The notes below the pieces were generated by a model that saw only the letters and a list, made by a program, of their open reading frames with translations, made no database searches and was not told where the DNA came from. This document shows positions 8,126-16,273 of a stretch of 64,000 nt of DNA, in pieces. The stretch is from Pseudomonas sp. ADAK13 (GTDB lineage: Bacteria; Pseudomonadota; Gammaproteobacteria; Pseudomonadales; Pseudomonadaceae), in NCBI RefSeq assembly GCF_012935715.1, contig NZ_CP052860.1, positions 7,192,001 through 7,256,000 on the forward strand. The letters are read 5' to 3'. Within the stretch, counting starts at the first letter, position 1; every line of letters starts with the position of its first letter. The translations under genes were made by a program, and so were the position numbers.

Positions 8126-10612
8126 TCAGAAGGTCCACTTGGCGTTGACCACTGCGTTGCGGGGCTCGCCGTAGGAGCCCGAGTTAAACGTGCCCATGCC
8201 GTCGTAGTATTTCTGATCGAACAGGTTGTTAACGTTCAGGCCCACGCTCAGGTGTTCGTCCACCTGGTATTTGGCCAGCAGGCCAACCACGGCGTATGGA
8301 TCCTGCGTTGCCTTGTAATAAGGGCCTGAGTAGTTGATTTGCGAAGAGGCGTACATCTCGCTTTGCCAGGTAACGTTGCCGCCGACGGTCAACTTGTTCC
8401 ACTCACCCGGCAGGCGGTACGTAGTGCCGAACTTGAACAGGTTGATCGGCTGGTTGGTCTGGACCCGAGCGCCGTCCTTGTCATGGGACTCACGATAGGT
8501 ATAGCCACCAAACACATTCCAGCCGCTGGCAACTTCGCCAGAGATTTCCGTCTCGACACCACGGGTATTGGTACCGCTGATGGCCTTGTACACGGCCCGG
8601 CCCGAAGAGTCCTGGCCAGACTGCGCCGGCGTGTTCTTCTGCTCGATATCGAATACCGCGATGCTCGCGTTCAGCGCGCCGTTGAAGAACTCACCTTTGA
8701 GGCCAATCTCGTAGTTGTCACCTTCAAGAGGAGCGAGTGAGCCACCGGACTCTGTCTTGTAGAACGTCTGCGGCAAGAAGATGCTGGTGTAGCTGGCGTA
8801 CACCGAGTAAGTGTCATTCAGCTCATAGACGATACCCGCGTATGGCGTAACCACCCCGGTTTTTTTGGTCTTGTCAGTGGCTTTGGTGTCGTTGAGGTAG
8901 TTGCTGACTTCGTCTTCCTGGTTCCACCAGCTGAGCCGGGTACCCAGAATGATCGTCAACGGATCAAACGGTTTCAGACGCAGGGCGCCGTAAATGCCGG
9001 TCTGCTGCAAGGTCGTGACGGTGCCGCCATCCTTGTAGTACTGACGACGTGGGTACTCGCGACCGTCCCAGTTGAAAATATCCGCCGAACCATAGTCACC
9101 ATCGTCTTGGTGGCTTGCGTAGTTGGGGAAGTTCAGGTGAGTGCGCGACGTACTGGCCCCCACCACCAATTCATGTTCGCGGCCACCCAGTTGGAACGGA
9201 CCGGAGGCATAGGCGTCGAGCGTGTCCTGGGTCTGGTAGCTGTCCAGGCGATAGATAAATACCCCTGTGCCTTGCCCAGTCACCGGATCAGGGTAACCAC
9301 CACTGGCTGAGGCGCCCTGACCTTTACGGTAAGAGTATTGATGGCTGTAGGCGGTCTTCAGGCTCCAGTCATTGTCCAGCTTGTGGTCAAGCATGGTGGT
9401 GAAGTTGTAGCTGGTATTGTCCATGTAACTCGAGCGCGAGGCTGGGTTGAATGAACGGGACAGATTGGTTTGCGTACCGTTGCTGTAGAACAAAGGGATA
9501 TGCCCGTAGCTGCTGCCATTGGCATCATTATTCTGGTAATCGAGGCTCGTTCGCAGCGTAGTGCTGTCGTTCAAGTCGATATCCAACGCGCCGTACATCA
9601 CCCGCTTTTCCTGGCTGTACCAGTCGATGAACGAGTTCTGCTTCTGGTAGGCCGCGACGAACCGCCCACGTACATTGCCTGTCTCGGTCAGGGGGCCGGA
9701 GACATCGACTTCGGAACGGTAGCGGTCCCACGCGCCGGCTTCCCCGGAAACGTAAGCCTGGAAGTCCTTGGTCGGACGCTTGCGCACCAGGTTGATAGTG
9801 GCCGATGGAGTCCCCGCACCACTCATCAGGCCAGTAGCGCCTCGTACCACCTCGACCCGGTCATAGATGGCCATGTCCGAGATTGCACCCACGTACTGCT
9901 GGGACTCGTTGGCCACTTGCGACGGAATGCCGTCGTACTGGAAATTCTGGATCTCGAAGCCACGGGAGTAGAAAGAATAACGTTCACTGTCGCGATGATT
10001 CGCGCTGATACCCGGCGTAAAGGTCAGCACCTCGTTGAGCGTTGAAAGGTGTTGGTCGTCCATCAGTTGCCGGGTAATCACACTCACCGACTGCGGAGTT
10101 TCACGCAACGACAACGGCAGCTTGGTTGCAGTGCTGGTGGCTCCCGTAGTGTAGGAGCCGGTGTTTTCGGTGGTAGCCCCCAGCCCTTCGGCACTGATAT
10201 TGGTCGCCCCCAACGTCAATGCCGAACCACTGGCAGGCGGCATCACAATATAGCTGCCGTTGGCTTCTCGACTGGCCTGCAGGCCACTGCCCGACAACAG
10301 CCGGGACAGGCCTTCATCCACGCTGAACTGCCCCCTCAACCCTTGGGTGGTGCGCTGGCTGGCCAGGGCCGGGTCGTAGGAAATCGACACGCCTGCCGCC
10401 GAGCCGAACTTCATCAAGGCCTCCGACAACTTGCCGGCCGGAATCGCGAACGCAACCTTGCCCGCCTCGCTCTGGGCGAATGCTGCGCCCGGCGCCAATG
10501 CGCCAGCGGCCGGCACGGCCAGTGCAGCACCCAGCATCATCAGGCGAACGGTCTGCGGCAGTTTCTTCAACGCGTAATGCTTGGGTGTGGACAACCAAAG
10601 GGGATAAGGCAT
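8126..10612 (-). CDS. fpvA: TonB-dependent ferripyoverdine receptor FpvA with signalling domain
   Basis: 828 aa with the ATG at 10610-10612, which has an AAGGA site at proper spacing; a TTG nine bases upstream is too close to that site. After a signal peptide ending near AAFAQS comes an STN/secretin-like signalling domain (about residues 50-130), then the plug (LRETPQSVSVITRQ) and a 22-strand barrel ending in ...AKWTF, as in TonB-dependent siderophore receptors. The STN domain means it should signal through an FpvR-type anti-sigma factor, yet no fpvR is in the window. In PAO1 fpvA sits after pvdE; here it lies between opmQ and pvdP. Receptor genes vary with the pyoverdine type. Confidence 0.93.
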   Translation of the reverse strand: MPYPLWLSTPKHYALKKLPQTVRLMMLGAALAVPAAGALAPGAAFAQSEAGKVAFAIPAGKLSEALMKFGSAAGVSISYDPALASQRTTQGLRGQFSVDEGLSRLLSGSGLQASREANGSYIVMPPASGSALTLGATNISAEGLGATTENTGSYTTGATSTATKLPLSLRETPQSVSVITRQLMDDQHLSTLNEVLTFTPGISANHRDSERYSFYSRGFEIQNFQYDGIPSQVANESQQYVGAISDMAIYDRVEVVRGATGLMSGAGTPSATINLVRKRPTKDFQAYVSGEAGAWDRYRSEVDVSGPLTETGNVRGRFVAAYQKQNSFIDWYSQEKRVMYGALDIDLNDSTTLRTSLDYQNNDANGSSYGHIPLFYSNGTQTNLSRSFNPASRSSYMDNTSYNFTTMLDHKLDNDWSLKTAYSHQYSYRKGQGASASGGYPDPVTGQGTGVFIYRLDSYQTQDTLDAYASGPFQLGGREHELVVGASTSRTHLNFPNYASHQDDGDYGSADIFNWDGREYPRRQYYKDGGTVTTLQQTGIYGALRLKPFDPLTIILGTRLSWWNQEDEVSNYLNDTKATDKTKKTGVVTPYAGIVYELNDTYSVYASYTSIFLPQTFYKTESGGSLAPLEGDNYEIGLKGEFFNGALNASIAVFDIEQKNTPAQSGQDSSGRAVYKAISGTNTRGVETEISGEVASGWNVFGGYTYRESHDKDGARVQTNQPINLFKFGTTYRLPGEWNKLTVGGNVTWQSEMYASSQINYSGPYYKATQDPYAVVGLLAKYQVDEHLSVGLNVNNLFDQKYYDGMGTFNSGSYGEPRNAVVNAKWTF

Positions 10613-10695
10613 CGACAGCAATCCTTGAACGATGAGGTGTGTGATTGGCAGGAAGTGATGGCGTCTTTCAGCGCCTCTGGTTAATAAGACGGCCC

Positions 10696-10719
10696 ACTAA
10701 TGAAAACCATACTCATTTA
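10696..10719 (-). promoter_or_regulatory. Candidate degenerate iron-starvation box of fpvA
   Basis: On the minus strand TAAAT, 16 bases, then AGT instead of CGT, about 84 bp upstream of the fpvA ATG. The -35 half and spacing match the PvdS boxes elsewhere in the window; the -10 half differs by one base. This could reflect recognition by the FpvI-type sigma. Suggestive only. Confidence 0.4.
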
Positions 10720-10765
10720 CGAAAATCTTTTTTCGACTATCCATCGACGCGTGAAAGCCCCACCA

Positions 10766-12391
10766 TCAGCCGGGTTTCGGCGTGACCGAAAGGTGCCGTG
10801 CATACCAGGGTCGTCGCGGCACACGCCGCCACAGATCGGTCAGTGTGTCCTCCTCGCCAAACGTGATACGCAGTGCCAGCTTCATGGTTTCCGGGTCCAT
10901 CTCCACCGACTTGCCGACCGCCAGGCCTGGCGTGGTGCTGCAGCCATGGGTCGTCGGGCCCAGCCACGGGTCACTGACCTCGACCCAGCGCCCGGGCGCA
11001 AACCAGGGCACGTTATTGACGGTCAGGCGCGTCAGCTCGCCGGGATGGAAACGCTCATGGGCGCGAAACCAGTCCTCCAGCCGATCATCAATCCAGCCAT
11101 GGAAATGCCAGAACACCGGGTTCACGTGGGAGGAGAACGGGTCGCCGAGAAAGTCGTTTTCCGGCCGGTACCAGCGCGCCGCGAAATCCGCCGGATCGCG
11201 CGCCATGGGCACGGCCGCACCGTTGGAAGGGTCGCGGGGCACCGAGGCCCAGCGCATGTGCAGCCAGTCATGCAGGCCCAATTCGATTTCCGAGCCGAAC
11301 TGGCCCAGGGTCAACCTGGCCAGGTAAGCCGGGTTGCGGTAGCGCGATTCCCAGACTTCAAAATTGCCATGGTAGGTTTCGGCGCTTTTTATATCGCCCA
11401 CCCACTGCGAGTACTCATCATCGCCTTCTGCCAGCCAGGCAGGTGGTAAAGCGAAACCGTCATGGTTGTCGAAGTACCGCGCAAAGCCCTGGCGGTCGCG
11501 CTCCAACTCCGGCTGCGGCAGGGGGAAACGCGGCCATGACGGCAAATCCTGCATCAACCGGGCCGTGCCGAGCATGTGCCGGTGCATGAAGAAGAAGTCC
11601 ACCCCCGAACCATTGCGATCCTTGCGCGGGCCACGGGCGTCGCGCTCCTGGTCACGCGGCCCGGGCTGCCAGCCGATGCCGCGCAAGGCGTCGCGTTTTT
11701 TTTCCGACAGTTTGTGCCAACGGTCACGGGATGCGTGCCATAGCTGATGAAACAATCGGTGCTCCGGGGCGATCAGCCAGGCCAACAGCGTCGGATTCAG
11801 CCCGATACGTTCACGCGCCTCAGGGAACACCCGCTTCACCGCAACAAAACGCGCGTCGAGTTGCGGCAGACCCAGGGGACGACTCAGATCCCACACCCGT
11901 CCACTCAAGGTGCCACTGCCCGCGTTGCCATGTTCGGCCCAGACCTCATCCAGCACCGCTTCGCACTCATATGCCGGAGCACCGTCAAGGGATTCGCGAC
12001 TTACCAGACGCCAGGTCAGATGCCGGGTGTCCGCCTCCGCCAGATCACCCTGCACCTGATAGCGCGGTTCGCCCGGCCCGCGCAGAACCTGCGATGTATC
12101 CACGCAACCCCGCAGGCCACGCCCACGCGGGGCAATGTCGAGGAACATTTCCAGGCCGTTGACCGGCAATCCCGCCAACGCGGCATCGCGCCCCTGCAGG
12201 CGAATGTCCCAGACACCCCGCAACTTGTCGGCCAGGTGCTGGCCGCTGGCATCCGCCAACTCCACGGTCGCCTCGCCGGGGGTTTCCGGCTCCTTGTCCC
12301 GCACCCATTCACGGTGGGCGTACCACGCCGCAGGCACCGCCGCCCCCGTCAGGGCCAGGCCCGCCACAAACCCTCGTCGAGAAATCGTCAT
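10766..12391 (-). CDS. pvdP: PvdP, periplasmic tyrosinase of pyoverdine maturation
   Basis: 541 aa, close to the PvdP family length. It oxidises the D-Tyr/Dab-derived part of ferribactin to form the dihydroxyquinoline chromophore in the periplasm. The start chosen is ATG 12389-12391, which directly gives a twin-arginine signal (ISRRGFVAGLALTG) and has a GGTAGGG site just upstream; upstream in-frame codons including a TTG at 12430 would bury the signal. Several His-rich stretches (MHRHMLG, LHDWLHMRW, HVNPVFWHFHGW) fit the copper-binding His residues of tyrosinases. It is divergent from pvdM and has its own perfect PvdS box. Confidence 0.93.
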   Translation of the reverse strand: MTISRRGFVAGLALTGAAVPAAWYAHREWVRDKEPETPGEATVELADASGQHLADKLRGVWDIRLQGRDAALAGLPVNGLEMFLDIAPRGRGLRGCVDTSQVLRGPGEPRYQVQGDLAEADTRHLTWRLVSRESLDGAPAYECEAVLDEVWAEHGNAGSGTLSGRVWDLSRPLGLPQLDARFVAVKRVFPEARERIGLNPTLLAWLIAPEHRLFHQLWHASRDRWHKLSEKKRDALRGIGWQPGPRDQERDARGPRKDRNGSGVDFFFMHRHMLGTARLMQDLPSWPRFPLPQPELERDRQGFARYFDNHDGFALPPAWLAEGDDEYSQWVGDIKSAETYHGNFEVWESRYRNPAYLARLTLGQFGSEIELGLHDWLHMRWASVPRDPSNGAAVPMARDPADFAARWYRPENDFLGDPFSSHVNPVFWHFHGWIDDRLEDWFRAHERFHPGELTRLTVNNVPWFAPGRWVEVSDPWLGPTTHGCSTTPGLAVGKSVEMDPETMKLALRITFGEEDTLTDLWRRVPRRPWYARHLSVTPKPG

Positions 12392-12436
12392 TGCCCTACC
12401 TGTGTCAGCCATGGAGCAGGCCGTATCCAAGCTAGA

Positions 12437-12460
12437 ACGTTGGGTTGCCGGACAAATTTA
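12437..12460 (-). promoter_or_regulatory. PvdS iron-starvation box of pvdP
   Basis: Reads TAAAT-N16-CGT on the minus strand, 46 bp upstream of the pvdP ATG. It lies back to back with the pvdM box; only 20 bp separate the two TAAAT elements. Confidence 0.85.
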
Positions 12461-12480
12461 GGCCCTGCGGCGGTACTCGC

Positions 12481-12504
12481 TAAATTTCTACGCGCTGCGC
12501 TCGT
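12481..12504 (+). promoter_or_regulatory. PvdS iron-starvation box of pvdM-pvdN-pvdO
   Basis: TAAAT at 12481-12485, a 16-base spacer, and CGT at 12502-12504, an exact match, 55 bp upstream of the pvdM ATG. No further box is seen before pvdN or pvdO, so the three genes probably share it. Confidence 0.87.
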
Positions 12505-12558
12505 TCTTCCCAGATAGCCAAGGCCACTGCGCCCGACCTCGACGGCAACCTGACTGAG

Positions 12559-13923
12559 ATGGCAATGACAAAATCGCGCTCCAAAAAAGCTCTGTTAATT
12601 GGCCTGCCACTGGCCGTCGCCCTCACCGCGGGCGCTGGGTGGCTGGCGTGGGAACAGTGGTTCGCCAACCCCGGCTACCCGATAAAACTCATGCAGCAGG
12701 CCGAAGAACTGCAAGACCGCCTGCTCTCCTTCGACAGCCACATCACCGTGCCCCTGGATTTTGGCAGCGCCGGCAATGAAGCCGACAAGGATGGCAGCGG
12801 CCAGTTCGACCTGGTCAAGGCCAATCGCGGACGTCTCTCGGGGGCTGCGCTGGGCGTGTTTGGCTGGCCGGAAATCTGGAACGGCCCGAATGCCCCTCAC
12901 CGCCCTACGGCAGGGTTTGTCGACGAAGCCCGCAAGGAACAGGAAATACGCTACAAGATCATCACCGGCATGGTGCGCGACTTCCCCAACCAGGTCGGGA
13001 TCGCCTACACGCCGGACGACTACCGGCGCCTGCACGGTGAAGGCAAGTTTGCCGTGTTCATCAACCTGTCCAATGCCTACCCCCTGGGCAACGACCTGAG
13101 CCTGCTGGATCTGTGGGCCGCCCGTGGCATGCGTATGTTCGGCTTCAGTTATGTGGGCAACAACGACTGGGCCGACTCCTCGCGCCCGCTGCCGTTCTTC
13201 AATGACACGCCCGACGCCTTGGGCGGGTTGTCGGGGATCGGCAAGCAAGCGGTGCAGCGCCTGAACGACCTCGGCGTGATCATCGATGTGTCGCAGATGT
13301 CATCCCTCGCGCTGGAACAAGTGGCACAACTGAGCCGCACTCCCATGGTTGCCTCGCACTCGGCCCCCAGGGCGCTGGTGGACATTCCGGTAAACCTCAG
13401 CGACAAGGAGCTGCAACTGATCAAGAACAGCGGCGGCGTGGTGCAGATCGTCGCCTTCTCGCCGTACCTGCGACCGCTGAGCCAGCCTACCCAGAACAAA
13501 CTCAACAAACTGCGCGCGCGCTTCGACCTGCCCCCACTGCCCAACCTGGCCATGGCGCTGATGCCGGGCGACGCGGTGATCACCGTCTGGCCGGAGCAGC
13601 GTTTCGGCGAGTACGCCAGCGCTCTCTACGCCATCCTCGATGAAGAGCCCAAGGCCGACCTCAAGGACCTGGGCAATGCCATCGACTACGCCGTGAAAAA
13701 AATCGGCATCGACCATGTGGGTATCAGCTCGGACTTCAACGACGGCGGCGGCATCAAGGGCTGGAAGGATGTCACCGAAATTCGCAACGTCACCGCCGAA
13801 CTGCTGCAGCGGGGTTACTCCGAAGCGGACATCGCCAAGCTGTGGGGCGGCAACTTTCTGCGCGTCTGGGACCAGGTGCAACGCGCCGCCAAACCTGACG
13901 CCCCTGTCACTCAACAGAATTGA
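12559..13923 (+). CDS. pvdM: PvdM, membrane-anchored dipeptidase-family maturation protein
   Basis: 454 aa. An N-terminal hydrophobic segment (about residues 10-30, ALLIGLPLAVALTAGAGW) anchors or exports a domain of the renal-dipeptidase (peptidase M19) family. Family motifs include the first metal-site region (FDSHITVPLDF), VASHSAPRAL and the C-terminal GISSDFNDGGG. PvdM is needed in the periplasm for oxidation of ferribactin to pyoverdine, although the reaction is not a classical dipeptidase step. Start: ATG at 12559, with an alternative ATG at 12565. The stop lies 4 bp before the pvdN ATG. Confidence 0.93.
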   Translation: MAMTKSRSKKALLIGLPLAVALTAGAGWLAWEQWFANPGYPIKLMQQAEELQDRLLSFDSHITVPLDFGSAGNEADKDGSGQFDLVKANRGRLSGAALGVFGWPEIWNGPNAPHRPTAGFVDEARKEQEIRYKIITGMVRDFPNQVGIAYTPDDYRRLHGEGKFAVFINLSNAYPLGNDLSLLDLWAARGMRMFGFSYVGNNDWADSSRPLPFFNDTPDALGGLSGIGKQAVQRLNDLGVIIDVSQMSSLALEQVAQLSRTPMVASHSAPRALVDIPVNLSDKELQLIKNSGGVVQIVAFSPYLRPLSQPTQNKLNKLRARFDLPPLPNLAMALMPGDAVITVWPEQRFGEYASALYAILDEEPKADLKDLGNAIDYAVKKIGIDHVGISSDFNDGGGIKGWKDVTEIRNVTAELLQRGYSEADIAKLWGGNFLRVWDQVQRAAKPDAPVTQQN

Positions 13924-13927
13924 AGCC

Positions 13928-15208
13928 ATGGCCGACCGTAGAACCTTTCTCAAACAAGCAGGCGTCCTCGCGGCCAGCCTGCCGATCGGCTTCAAGCTTG
14001 GCGAAGCGCTGGCCAACACCCCGCCGCCAGCAGCTTCCGGCGACAAGTGGGTGCAACTGCGCCAACTGTTCAACCAGGACCCGGCCTACATCCACTTCTC
14101 CAACTTCCTGATCACCTCCCACCCCAAACCGGTACGCGAGGCCATCGAGGCCCATCGCGACCGGCTGGACCGCAACCCCGGCCTGGCGATGGATTGGGAC
14201 CTGGGCGAAACCGTCAAGCGCGAGGATGAAGTGCGACGCTGGGCCGGCCGCTACCTGGAGGCCCAACCTGGCCAGATCGCCCTCACCGGCAGCACCACCG
14301 AAGGCCTGGGCATCATCTACAGCGGCGTGCACGTACGCCCCGACCAGGAAATCCTGACCACCGAACACGAACACTATTCGACCCACAACATACTGCAGTA
14401 CCGCACCCTCAAGCAGGGCACATCGGTGCGCAAGATCCGCCTGTTCAACGATCCCCATACGCTGTCCACCGACGAAGTGCTGGGCAACATCGACCAGGCC
14501 ATTCGTCCCAAAACCCGGGTTCTGGGCATGACGTGGGTGCATTCAAGCAGCGGAGTGAAACTGCCCATCAGCGACATCGGCAGCCTGGTGCAGCATCACA
14601 ACCGCAACCGCGATGACCAGGACCGGATCATTTACTGCGTCGACGGCGTGCACGGCCTGGGCATCGAGGACCTCAGCTTCCCCGAGATGAACTGCGACTA
14701 CTTCATCGCCGGCACCCACAAATGGCTGTTCGGCCCCCGGGGCACGGGCATTATTTGCGCCCACAGCGAGCAGGTCAAAGACCTCACTCCCACGCTGCCA
14801 ACCTTTTCCGAGACCACCGATTTCGCCAACACCCTGACACCCGGCGGCTATCACGCCTTCGAGCATCGCTGGGCACTGGACAAGGCCTTCGAACTGCACC
14901 TGCAACTGGGCAAGGCCGATGTGCAGGCCCGCGTGCATCAACTCAACAGCTACCTGAAGGAGCGCCTGCTGGCGCTGCCCAACATCGACATGGTGACCCC
15001 CACCAGCCCCGACCACTCCGCCGGTTTCAGCTTTTTCCGGCTCAAGGGCCAGGACAGCGATGAAGTCGCCGCCTACCTCATGGCCAATCGTGTGGTGGCA
15101 GACGCTGTGGAGCGTGACGTGGGCCCGGTCATCCGTACCGCCCCGGGGCTGCTCAATACCGAGGACGAAGTCGATCGCGTGATTGCCCTGCTGGGCAAAC
15201 GGCACTGA
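13928..15208 (+). CDS. pvdN: PvdN, periplasmic PLP-dependent side-chain-modifying enzyme
   Basis: 426 aa, fold type I PLP enzyme of the class V aminotransferase/cysteine-desulfurase group. PvdN converts the glutamate attached to the chromophore into the succinamide side chain after export. A twin-arginine signal is at the very N terminus (DRRTFLKQAG). The PLP lysine is K265, in AGTHKWLFGPRG, and the family's VDGVHGLG motif (Asp that binds the PLP ring) lies upstream. It is the second gene of pvdM-pvdN-pvdO. Confidence 0.94.
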   Translation: MADRRTFLKQAGVLAASLPIGFKLGEALANTPPPAASGDKWVQLRQLFNQDPAYIHFSNFLITSHPKPVREAIEAHRDRLDRNPGLAMDWDLGETVKREDEVRRWAGRYLEAQPGQIALTGSTTEGLGIIYSGVHVRPDQEILTTEHEHYSTHNILQYRTLKQGTSVRKIRLFNDPHTLSTDEVLGNIDQAIRPKTRVLGMTWVHSSSGVKLPISDIGSLVQHHNRNRDDQDRIIYCVDGVHGLGIEDLSFPEMNCDYFIAGTHKWLFGPRGTGIICAHSEQVKDLTPTLPTFSETTDFANTLTPGGYHAFEHRWALDKAFELHLQLGKADVQARVHQLNSYLKERLLALPNIDMVTPTSPDHSAGFSFFRLKGQDSDEVAAYLMANRVVADAVERDVGPVIRTAPGLLNTEDEVDRVIALLGKRH

Positions 15209-15248
15209 CGAGCCCCCCCTATTTTTTGGCTTATCGATAGAGAGCACC

Positions 15249-16145
15249 ATGACCCCTGTATCTGCTGCCGCACCCAAGCATCTGCGCCCATTGATCAGCG
15301 CCCTGGCCCTCACCGCCCTGGCCGCCTGTGCGCTCCCCGCCACGGCGATGGCCGCTGCCGCCCTGCCACCGGGCAAGGTATTCAAGGACTGCAAGGACTG
15401 CCCCGAGATGGTCGTGCTGCCTACCGGCACGTTCATCATGGGTACCCCCGAGGACGAACTGGGCCGCCAACCCGACGAAGGCCCGCAACACCCGGTGACC
15501 TTTGCCCACCCCGTGGCGATCAGCCGCTTCCAGGTGCTGTCCGGCGAATGGGACGCCTATATCCGCTCCAGCGGCTACGTGATGCCCGACGGCGATACCC
15601 GCCCCGGCCGCGAATGCAAGGCCGGCAAACCACGCTACCCCATGGGGCCCAAACAACCGGCGGTGTGCATGGACTACGCCGAAGCCGAAGCCTACGTGGC
15701 CTGGCTGTCGAAAAAGACCGGCAAGCACTACCGACTGGTAAGCGAAGCGTTGCGTGAATATGCGGTACGCGGTGGCAGCACCGGGCCCTTCCCGTTCCCG
15801 TTCGACGAGGGCTCGGAATACGGCATTTCCAAGCACGCCAATACCTACGGCCCCACGGACGGTTTTACCTACACCTCGCCTGCCGGCAGCTTCGCGCCCA
15901 ACGCCTTTGGTGTGTATGACGGCCACGGCAACGTCTACGAATGGGTGGCCGACTGTGAGAACGACAGCTACGTCGGCGCCCCGAGCGATGGCAGCGCATG
16001 GATGACCGGGCAATGCCAGTACCGGCAGATCCGTGGTAACGACTGGACCGAAGCACCGATTTTCTCGCGCTCCGGCAATCGCAATAACCTGGACCCGGCC
16101 GACCGTGGCGACTGGCTGGGATTTCGTGTCGCGCGGGATCTCTGA
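15249..16145 (+). CDS. pvdO: PvdO, formylglycine-generating-enzyme-like maturation protein
   Basis: 298 aa. A signal peptide (LISALALTALAACALPATAMAAA) is followed by an FGE-sulfatase domain with the typical opening MVVLPTGTFIMGT, a middle VCMDYAEAEAYVAWLSKKTG and a C-terminal YRQIRGNDW...FRVARD. In the periplasm PvdO completes the chromophore by oxidising dihydropyoverdine. The ATG at 15249 puts the signal peptide at the N terminus; an in-frame extension from 15183 overlaps pvdN. It lies 40 bp after pvdN, same operon. Confidence 0.94.
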   Translation: MTPVSAAAPKHLRPLISALALTALAACALPATAMAAAALPPGKVFKDCKDCPEMVVLPTGTFIMGTPEDELGRQPDEGPQHPVTFAHPVAISRFQVLSGEWDAYIRSSGYVMPDGDTRPGRECKAGKPRYPMGPKQPAVCMDYAEAEAYVAWLSKKTGKHYRLVSEALREYAVRGGSTGPFPFPFDEGSEYGISKHANTYGPTDGFTYTSPAGSFAPNAFGVYDGHGNVYEWVADCENDSYVGAPSDGSAWMTGQCQYRQIRGNDWTEAPIFSRSGNRNNLDPADRGDWLGFRVARDL

Positions 16146-16161
16146 CCCACCGTAATAAAGC

Positions 16162-16185
16162 TAAATCCCGCCCCACTCGAAACGT
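16162..16185 (+). promoter_or_regulatory. PvdS iron-starvation box of pvdE
   Basis: TAAAT at 16162-16166, a 16-base spacer, and CGT at 16183-16185, an exact PvdS pattern, 88 bp upstream of the pvdE ATG and just after the pvdO stop. Confidence 0.85.
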
Positions 16186-16273
16186 CTCCTACAAAAGCCC
16201 GCCAGCGATCAAATCGATCGCCGGGCCTCCACTCGCCCTTAGCACGTAGCCACGTCGCGACCGAGGTAGTTTC

